Assembly (NCBI RefSeq): GCF_014203355.1
Contig: NZ_JACHIR010000001.1
Location: forward strand, 1,986,038 to 2,050,037
Source of the DNA: Kutzneria kofuensis
GTDB taxonomy: Bacteria; Actinomycetota; Actinomycetes; Mycobacteriales; Pseudonocardiaceae
DNA length: 64,000 bases
Direction of reading: 5' to 3'
Shown: piece by piece, positions 58,102 to 64,000 of the stretch
Position numbering within the stretch: the first letter of the stretch is position 1
Layout of the letters: every line of letters starts with the position of its first letter
Translations under genes and position numbers: made by a program
Notes under the pieces: model-generated
Told to the model about the DNA's origin: nothing
Database searches by the model: none
The model's input: the letters and a program-made list of their open reading frames with translations, nothing else

Positions 58102-59183
58102 GCCGGCACCTCCACCCGAAGGCGGAAACCCTGGCTGGGCAACGGTCCTGCCTCCAGTCGAGCGCCGATTCCTTCCAGGCGCTCGGAAAGTCCGCTCAGG
58201 CCGTTGCCGCCGCCGACGACACGGGATGGGTTGGCGGCGGCCGGCTCGGGGTCGCCGTCGTCGCGCACCTCGAGCCAGCTGTCGCCAAGTCGGACCTCGC
58301 ACCGGGTCGCGCCCGCGCTGTGCCGCAACACATTGGTCACGCCTTCCCGCAGCGCGAAGGCGAACGCCTCCTGGTACTCGGAGGCGACGTCGTCCACTGC
58401 GAGCGGGAAGTCGGCGGTGATCCCGGCCGCCCGCAACGCTTCCTTGGCGCCGACCAATTCCGCCGCCAGTGATGCCGTCCGCTCCCCCGACACCGTCGCC
58501 GTGATGTCCGCCAAAGCCTGCTGGGACAAGCGTTCCACGTCCCGCATCTCGGCCAGCGCACGGTCGATCACCACGCCGGCCTCGAGCATCCGTCGGGCCA
58601 GTCCGGCCTTCACGGTCACCGTCGTGAGGCTGTGCCCGAGCACGTCGTGCAGGTCCCTGGCGATGCGACCGCGCTCGTCCGCCACGGCCAGCGCGGTGAC
58701 CTGCTCCCGGGCCAGTCGGAGCTCACGGTTGATCTCGATCATGTGGACCACCGATCGGCACAGCACGGTGACCGACAGCAGGATGACCAGCAGTCCCAGA
58801 TAGCTGCCCGGCAGCACGACCACCAGCGTCACGAACGCCGCTCCGTTGACGACGGCCAGCCACCAGCCCGGCACGATCACCGCGCACAAGGCGAAGGCCC
58901 AGATGAAGATGTACGGCGTGGCCACCGTGGACAGTGCGGTCGCCGTGCCCATGTAAACGACGCCGGCGGCGACCTGCCAACTCGTCGACGCACGCCAGAC
59001 CACCAGCGGCAGCAGCACGTACGCGATGCCGTAGAGCACCAGGCCGCCGACCGCCGTCGCGGTCATCCACACCGGCCGGTCGACGCCGAACTGCGCCACC
59101 ACGGCCGGCAACATGAACAACACGAAGAAGGAGGCCGAGACGACCCACCCCCGGTGGTTGTCCCGGACGATCTGATCGGTCAT
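58098..59183 (-). CDS. DesK-type sensor histidine kinase (HK2)
   Basis: From the ATG at 59183 the 361-residue protein has five or six membrane helices (residues 12-140), then HisKA_3 with H179 in RIARDLHDVLGHSLTTV, N box REGVTNVLRHS, G1 box DDGD and Gly-rich GGGNGLSGL. All catalytic elements are intact. It lacks a separate sensory domain, so the membrane helices probably sense the signal. Overlaps of 4 nt on both sides place it in the same operon as HK1, HK3 and the response regulator. Confidence 0.92.
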   Translation of the reverse strand: MTDQIVRDNHRGWVVSASFFVLFMLPAVVAQFGVDRPVWMTATAVGGLVLYGIAYVLLPLVVWRASTSWQVAAGVVYMGTATALSTVATPYIFIWAFALCAVIVPGWWLAVVNGAAFVTLVVVLPGSYLGLLVILLSVTVLCRSVVHMIEINRELRLAREQVTALAVADERGRIARDLHDVLGHSLTTVTVKAGLARRMLEAGVVIDRALAEMRDVERLSQQALADITATVSGERTASLAAELVGAKEALRAAGITADFPLAVDDVASEYQEAFAFALREGVTNVLRHSAGATRCEVRLGDSWLEVRDDGDPEPAAANPSRVVGGGNGLSGLSERLEGIGARLEAGPLPSQGFRLRVEVPA

Positions 59184-60328
59184 GCCGGCACCTGCCTCGG
59201 CACGCTCGCCCGCAGCAGGAAACCGCCGCCCGGCACCGGACCCGCGTCGATCCGGCCGCCGATCTCGGCGAGTCGGTCGGCCAGCCCGGTCAAGCCGGCC
59301 CCGCCGCCGTCCACACGCGACGCCCCCGCGTCCTCGACGACAGCCGAACCGTTGTCCCGCACCTCGAGCCACGACTCCCCCAGCCGCACCTCGCAGCTCG
59401 TCGCACCGCTGTGCCGCAACACGTTGGTGACCCCCTCTCGCAGCACATAGGCGAACGACTCCTGGTACTGGGGCAGCACGTTGTCCACCGCCCTGGGCAG
59501 GTCGGCGGCGATCCCCGCGGATGCCAGCGCCGCCCGCGCCCCCGCGACCTCGGCGCTCAGCGACGCGCTCCGGTACCCCGACAGCGTGGCACGCACCTCC
59601 GACAGCGCCTGCCGTGACAACTGCTCGGCCTCCCCCACCTCGATGATCAACCGCTCCACCTCCCCCGGTTTGGTCTCCAGCAACCTACGGATGAGCCCCA
59701 GCTTCAGCGTCACCGTGGTCAGGCTGTGCCCCAGTACGTCGTGCACGTCGCGGGCCACCCTGGCCCGTTCCTCGGCGACCGCGAGCCTCGCCACCTCCTG
59801 GTTGGCGGCCTTCAGGTCACCGCCGACCTTGGCAAAGCTCGTGATGCCGATGGTGAGCGCCACCATCAGCGCCAGGTTGCCCCAGTCGGGGCCGCCCGGT
59901 GACAGCGCTGAAGCGACAAACGCCACAGCGGTGATGCCGCCCGCGACCACGATCGCGGCGCGCCTGGGCAACATGATGGCACCGAGCGCGAGCGCGTAGA
60001 TCAACAAAAGGCTGTAGTCCGGCCCGTCGAGCCACACCGCGGCCAGGCCGAGGGCCGTGGCCACGGCCACATACCACATCTTCAGCCGGGGCCGATCCGC
60101 TCCGGACAGCCAGGTGCCGATCGGGTAGCTGACGAGGTAGGCGATCGTGACCGCCAGCTGCGCCGCCTTCAACCCGGCAGGCACATCCGAGCGGGCGATG
60201 TCCACCGCGCCCGGCACCGACCAGGACAGGAAGACGCACGAGAAAGCGGTCACGCCCACGCGTCGGCGGCGGTCGGCCTTGTCGCCGGCCACCGAGTCCG
60301 AAGTGCACCGGTCCGCCATGGGCATCAC
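59180..60328 (-). CDS. DesK-type sensor histidine kinase (HK3)
   Basis: This 382-residue protein begins the operon. A short basic N-terminus precedes about five membrane helices (residues 25-165). HisKA_3 has H196 in RVARDVHDVLGHSLTTV, with an intact N box (REGVTNVLRHS), G1 (DNGS) and G2 (GGGAGLTGL). It is paralogous to HK2 and HK1, with near-identical C-terminal phrases (EVRLG-SWLEVRD). The start could be either of two ATGs at 60328 and 60325. Confidence 0.92.
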   Translation of the reverse strand: MMPMADRCTSDSVAGDKADRRRRVGVTAFSCVFLSWSVPGAVDIARSDVPAGLKAAQLAVTIAYLVSYPIGTWLSGADRPRLKMWYVAVATALGLAAVWLDGPDYSLLLIYALALGAIMLPRRAAIVVAGGITAVAFVASALSPGGPDWGNLALMVALTIGITSFAKVGGDLKAANQEVARLAVAEERARVARDVHDVLGHSLTTVTLKLGLIRRLLETKPGEVERLIIEVGEAEQLSRQALSEVRATLSGYRSASLSAEVAGARAALASAGIAADLPRAVDNVLPQYQESFAYVLREGVTNVLRHSGATSCEVRLGESWLEVRDNGSAVVEDAGASRVDGGGAGLTGLADRLAEIGGRIDAGPVPGGGFLLRASVPRQVPA

Positions 60329-60399
60329 GGTAGGACAGGAAGCTGGCAGTCCCCCATGACAACTGGCACGGGTGCCGCCGCGACTGACAGGATCCGGGC

Positions 60400-61128
60400 A
60401 TGGCAGCCGATCAACCGACCATCGTGGCGACCTCGGGCGGATGGGTCCGGGGCGAACGGACCGAACTGGAGTTCGGGCCGCTGATCCGGCTCGCGCTGGA
60501 CCTGTCCGGGGCGACCGGCCGACCGAGGCTGTGCCACGTCGGCACCGCCAACGGGGACAACCGCAGCACGAACGCGATGGTGAACGAGGCCGGCCGGGTC
60601 GCCGGCGTCGACGTGTCCAACCTGAACCTGTTCCCGATGCCGCCGACCGAGGACCTGGCCGGCTTCGTGCTCGACCACGACGTGGTGTGGGTCAACGGCG
60701 GCTCGGTGGCCAACCTGCTCGCGGTCTGGCAGGTGCACGGGCTCGGCGAGATCATGCGCGCGGCCTGGGAAGCGGGCGTCGTGCTCGGCGGCGTCTCGGC
60801 CGGCTCGATCTGCTGGTACACCGGCGGCGTCACCGACTCGTTCGGCCCGAACCTGCGGGTCGTCACCAACGGCCTCGGCCTGCTGCCCTACTCCAGCGGC
60901 GTGCACCTGGACTCCGAGGCGCAGCGACGCCCGACGATCCACGAGGCGGTGGCGTCCGGGAAGCTGTCGGAGACGCACTGCACGGACGACGGCGCCGGCC
61001 TCGTCTACCACGGCACCAGGCTGGTCGAGGCCGTGTCGGAGCGGCCGCGCGGCGGCGCCTACCTGGTGCGGCGGGACGAGGCGACCGGCGAGGCCGTCGA
61101 GACGCCCTTCGACGTCCGCCGGCTCTGA
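60400..61128 (+). CDS. peptidase E-like protein (S51 family)
   Basis: The 242-residue protein carries the S51 nucleophile motif GGVSAGSICW near residue 133, a VWVNGGSVANLL loop, and a downstream GVHLDSEAQRRP His segment. Members of this family hydrolyse Asp-Xaa dipeptides, and some are cyanophycinase relatives. It is divergent from the kinase operon and convergent with the MFS gene, ending one base before it. The start is ATG at 60400. Confidence 0.88.
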   Translation: MAADQPTIVATSGGWVRGERTELEFGPLIRLALDLSGATGRPRLCHVGTANGDNRSTNAMVNEAGRVAGVDVSNLNLFPMPPTEDLAGFVLDHDVVWVNGGSVANLLAVWQVHGLGEIMRAAWEAGVVLGGVSAGSICWYTGGVTDSFGPNLRVVTNGLGLLPYSSGVHLDSEAQRRPTIHEAVASGKLSETHCTDDGAGLVYHGTRLVEAVSERPRGGAYLVRRDEATGEAVETPFDVRRL

Positions 61129-61129
61129 C

Positions 61130-62359
61130 TCACACCAGTGCCGGCTCGGCGACGCGCTGCGCCGAGTCCGGCACGATCCGCTCCAGCATCAGCATGCCTC
61201 CCAGCGCGGCCAGGTTGAGCAGGCCGAGCGCCAGCCACGGCAGCGACCGGTGCAGCTCGAACAGGGTGGTGAAGAACGCCGGGGCGATCATGCTGGCGAT
61301 GGTGAACGAGTACTGGAAGACGGCCAGGTAGCGGCCGCGAGCGGCGGCCGGCGACAGGGCCGTGGCCAGCCCCATCGAGACGGGCGCGTGCATCACGTCC
61401 GCCGCCGTGTACAGCAGGGTGGCGATGATCAGCGCCGGAATCACCCAACCGGGTTGCTTCGGCACGAGGCCGGCGAAGGCCAGGCACCACGCCGCCCACA
61501 GGCCCGCGGCCGCGACGAGCACCCGCGTCCGTCGACAGGGCTCGACCCGCTTGATCACGGGCGCACCCAGCACGGCCAGCAGAATCGTGTTGCCGGCGAG
61601 CACGACCGGGGCCAACCACACCGGCCCGGCGAGGCCGTCCTTCACGAAGACCAGCAGCCCGAGCGCAAGCATGCCGGTCGACATCGCGAAGACCGTGTTG
61701 ATTGCGGCAAACGCAACGAAGGGCCGATCTCGCAGCATGGTCGCGTAGCCGACGGCCTCGCCCGTCTCATGGGCACGGCGAGGGGCCCGCACGAAGGCGC
61801 CGATCGCGAGTGCGGCCACCAGGTAGCAGGCGGCGGAACTGTTGGACAGCACTCGGTAGAAGGCGTCACTGCCGCCGGCGACGGCCAGACTCGTGATCAG
61901 GCCGCCGATGCCGAGGCCACCCGTTCGGGTCATGTTGGCCCATGCGTACCAGCTGTCCTTGCTCATCGTGGACGCGCTGCCGTCGGCGAAGTCGGCGATC
62001 GCGGTGAACACGCTCGACCAAAAGAACCGCACGCCGATCGTGACCAGGGCCGACGCCAGGAAGATGCCGACCGCTCCCTGCACCTGGCCGTACTCGAGAT
62101 AGCCGATCCCCTGCGCCACCTGCGACACGACGACCAGCGGCACCGGACCGACGCGGTCGGCCAGCCACCCCACCAGCACCGGAACCGGCAGCGTCAACGC
62201 GGTCGCGACGCTGACCAGCACGCCGATCAGCCCCAGCGGCACCGAGGTCAGCTGCTGGAAGTAGTTGAGCGAAAGCGGCATGAACATGCCGTTGCCGACC
62301 GAGTCGAGAACAAGCGCGGACAGCAGCACGACGCCGCCGCGGCTGCGGTCGACTGGCAC
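61130..62359 (-). CDS. MFS transporter
   Basis: The 409-residue protein has twelve hydrophobic segments, the loop 2-3 motif GWLADRVGPVPLV typical of the major facilitator superfamily, and a second-half counterpart. The overall type is drug or metabolite efflux of the MDR-like branch. No ligand can be inferred. It stands alone between peptidase E and the divergent gene at 62594. Confidence 0.88.
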   Translation of the reverse strand: MPVDRSRGGVVLLSALVLDSVGNGMFMPLSLNYFQQLTSVPLGLIGVLVSVATALTLPVPVLVGWLADRVGPVPLVVVSQVAQGIGYLEYGQVQGAVGIFLASALVTIGVRFFWSSVFTAIADFADGSASTMSKDSWYAWANMTRTGGLGIGGLITSLAVAGGSDAFYRVLSNSSAACYLVAALAIGAFVRAPRRAHETGEAVGYATMLRDRPFVAFAAINTVFAMSTGMLALGLLVFVKDGLAGPVWLAPVVLAGNTILLAVLGAPVIKRVEPCRRTRVLVAAAGLWAAWCLAFAGLVPKQPGWVIPALIIATLLYTAADVMHAPVSMGLATALSPAAARGRYLAVFQYSFTIASMIAPAFFTTLFELHRSLPWLALGLLNLAALGGMLMLERIVPDSAQRVAEPALV

Positions 62360-62514
62360 GAAAACCCCCTTGGTAGCGCGTCCGGCAAGGAAACACGCAC
62401 TGGCACACCACCATCTCGGTGATGCGAGCCGTCGTCAACTCGATTCCAGGCAAACCCCTCAGGCTACCGCGTCCGGTCCAGCGGACAGTCCGATGTGGAT
62501 CTCTGGGGGCCCAG

Positions 62515-62541
62515 TTGTCCACAGGGCCTGAGTTATCCACA
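62515..62541. promoter_or_regulatory. two DnaA boxes
   Basis: TTGTCCACA (62515-62523) and TTATCCACA (62533-62541) lie in the same orientation 18 nt apart, about 55 nt upstream of the next gene. The second matches the consensus DnaA box exactly. They may couple the gene's expression to DnaA or be coincidental. Confidence 0.5.
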
Positions 62542-62593
62542 GATGGGCCCTCGGCGGCCGCGGCCGACGGGGCGGATGGCGCAGGCTTGCCCC

Positions 62594-63574
62594 ATGCGCA
62601 CATGCAGCCCGAGCGGGACGCACATCCAGCTCGACAAGCTCAACGGACTGTTCCCGCACCGTGTCGCACGTGCGGAGGATCTGGTCGAACTAGGCCTCTG
62701 CGCCAGCTCGGTGTATCGGAGATGCCGGCCCGGCGGCCCCTGGCAGCGCGTCCTGCCCGGGGTGCTGGTGCTCGGCAATTCGCCGCCGACACCGCCGCAA
62801 CTGGTGCAGGCGGCGCTGCGCTACGCCGAGCCGGACGGGGTTCTCACCGGGCACCACGCCCTGTTGCTGCACGGCATGCGGTCCGCCCCGCCGCTGCCGT
62901 ACAACGCCGTGCACGTGCTCGTCCCGAAAGGACGGTCGTTGAAGGGGACACCCGAGGTGCTGGTGGAACGCACGACCAGGATGCCAAAAGCCGTGATGCG
63001 CAAAGGTTTCCTGGTGGCGCCACTGGAACGGGCGCTGCTCGACACGGTCCGCGGCTTCGGTCACGTCGAGCAGGTCCGCCCCCTGCTCACCGAGGCGGTC
63101 TGGCTGCGCGGCCTCGCCCCCAAACTGATCAACGCCGAACTCGACGCCGGCAACGGCCGTGGCAGCGCCCTGCCTCGGCGCGTGCTGGCCGAGGTGGTCA
63201 ACGGCATCCGGACCGAGGCGGAGGCGCTGGCCGCCACGCTCGTCGGCACCGCCCGGCTGCCCAAACCGAAGTGGAACATGCAGGTCGACGACGCCGAGAA
63301 CGCCTACCTCGGGCCGGTCAGCGCCTGGTGGGACGACGTCGCGTTGGCGTTGGACATCGATGTGGCGGAGCAGTCGTTCGAGCGCACCGTGGACCGGCAC
63401 GGCGCACTCACCGCCGCCGGCATCGTCGTCGTGCACACCACACCACAGCGGCTACGAGATGCCCCCAAGGTGTTCGTCGAGCAGCTCAGGCGGGCCCACC
63501 AGTGGGCGGCCAAGCGCGAACGCCCACCGGTGACCGCGACCGCTCAGCACCCGAGGAGTTGCGGTGCCAGGTAG
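62594..63574 (+). CDS. hypothetical protein with AbiEi/DUF559-like layout
   Basis: ATG at 62594 is preferred to longer frames since the DnaA boxes lie upstream. The 326-residue protein has an N-terminal winged-helix-like part ([22 protein letters not shown] ... [12 protein letters not shown]) and a middle domain with [14 protein letters not shown] and [14 protein letters not shown], as in actinobacterial AbiEi-like antitoxin-domain proteins. The C-terminal part may be a divergent endonuclease fold ([12 protein letters not shown]). No toxin gene is adjacent. It overlaps the glyS 3' end convergently by 31 nt. Confidence 0.6.
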   Translation: MRTCSPSGTHIQLDKLNGLFPHRVARAEDLVELGLCASSVYRRCRPGGPWQRVLPGVLVLGNSPPTPPQLVQAALRYAEPDGVLTGHHALLLHGMRSAPPLPYNAVHVLVPKGRSLKGTPEVLVERTTRMPKAVMRKGFLVAPLERALLDTVRGFGHVEQVRPLLTEAVWLRGLAPKLINAELDAGNGRGSALPRRVLAEVVNGIRTEAEALAATLVGTARLPKPKWNMQVDDAENAYLGPVSAWWDDVALALDIDVAEQSFERTVDRHGALTAAGIVVVHTTPQRLRDAPKVFVEQLRRAHQWAAKRERPPVTATAQHPRSCGAR

Positions 63575-64000
63575 GCCTCCAGTCGATCCATCGACACCCG
63601 CTCCTGGGTCATCGAGTCGCGCTCCCGCACCGTCACCGCGTGGTCGGTCAGCGAGTCGAAGTCCACCGTCACGCAGAACGGCGTGCCGATCTCGTCCTGC
63701 CGACGGTAGCGGCGGCCGATGGCGCCCGCGTCGTCGAAGTCGGTGTTCCAGTTGCGTCGCAGCACCGCCGCGAGGTCCTTGGCCTTCGGCGACAGCTCGG
63801 CGTTGCGGGACAGCGGCAGCACCGCCACCTTCACCGGTGCGAGCCTGCGGTCCAGGCGCAGCACCAGCCGCTTGTCCACGCCGCCCTTGGCGTTGGGCGC
63901 CTCGTCCTCGGTGTAGGCGTCCAGCAGGAACGCCATCATCGGGCGGCCGACGCCGGCCGCCGGCTCGATCACGAACGGCCGGTAGCGGGAGTTGGTGGCC
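63544..64000 (-). CDS. glyS: glycyl-tRNA synthetase, C-terminal part (cut by window end)
   Basis: The visible 152 residues include [19 protein letters not shown] of the class II motif 3 region and the anticodon-binding domain ([40 protein letters not shown]), ending LAPQLLGC. This is the single-chain alpha2 GlyRS found in actinobacteria. The N-terminal catalytic part is beyond the window. Its neighbourhood with dgt and dnaG is the usual one. Confidence 0.95.
   Translation of the reverse strand, partial: ATNSRYRPFVIEPAAGVGRPMMAFLLDAYTEDEAPNAKGGVDKRLVLRLDRRLAPVKVAVLPLSRNAELSPKAKDLAAVLRRNWNTDFDDAGAIGRRYRRQDEIGTPFCVTVDFDSLTDHAVTVRERDSMTQERVSMDRLEAYLAPQLLGC

Overview
The window reads as high-GC actinobacterial chromosome, probably from a filamentous genus and possibly Pseudonocardiales (the order is inference). 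The evidence is the very high GC content, GTG starts and ATGA overlaps, WhiB proteins, an ECF41-type sigma factor, RepSA/TraB/Spd integrative elements, and a glyS-dgt-dnaG block next to tRNA-Asn. About two thirds of the window is accessory DNA and the last 16 kb looks like core genome.

Region 1 (1-11,980) is a decayed mobile zone. It starts with a translationally coupled Tad/type II-type secretion operon (SAF-domain protein, ParA-like ATPase, CpaF ATPase, TadB-like membrane protein), cut by an IS110 element just after the next start codon. A degenerate DNA methyltransferase-like gene follows, then a recombinase-domain gene split by about 0.8 kb of tyrosine-integrase debris, a truncated VUT transporter gene, an XRE regulator, and an IS5 element sitting exactly on the left junction of an IS701 element.

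Region 2 (about 12,000-23,477) is an actinomycete integrative conjugative element (AICE-like element 1). It has a Nudix hydrolase, HTH regulators, a WhiB protein, membrane/Spd proteins, an FtsK/TraB translocase followed by a repeat cluster that may be the transfer locus, and a tyrosine integrase next to the 3' end of tRNA-Met. I see no replication gene and no second att copy.

Region 3 (23,500-33,740) is chromosomal. It carries an IclR regulator, an MMPL/YhgE-type export pair with its divergent TetR regulator and a palindromic operator, and an amidohydrolase. It ends with a tryptophanyl-tRNA synthetase preceded by a 13-codon leader peptide with tandem Trp codons and alternative hairpins. A second IS701 copy sits four codons before the end of the YhgE/Pip gene. 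Both IS701 copies share a likely programmed -1 frameshift site.

Region 4 (33,740-47,830) is a complete 14-kb AICE (element 2) in tRNA-Asn, bounded by 39-bp direct repeats. It encodes GntR regulator, TraB, Spd, RepSA, Xis, Int, WhiB, Nudix, SprT-like protease and an AT-rich pentapeptide-repeat cargo gene. Two internal operator families (CTTAAG-centred palindromes and TCTAGA-centred sites) and an rRNA boxA-like motif suggest how it is controlled.

Region 5 (47,866-64,000) is core-like: a YtxH-like protein, a Tam-type methyltransferase, dnaG, an ECF41 sigma factor with its carboxymuconolactone decarboxylase-like partner and a matching promoter, a serpin, dgt, a DUF218 protein, three tandem histidine kinases (one apparently a pseudokinase) with one response regulator, peptidase E, an MFS transporter, an uncharacterised protein behind two DnaA boxes, and the 3' end of glyS.
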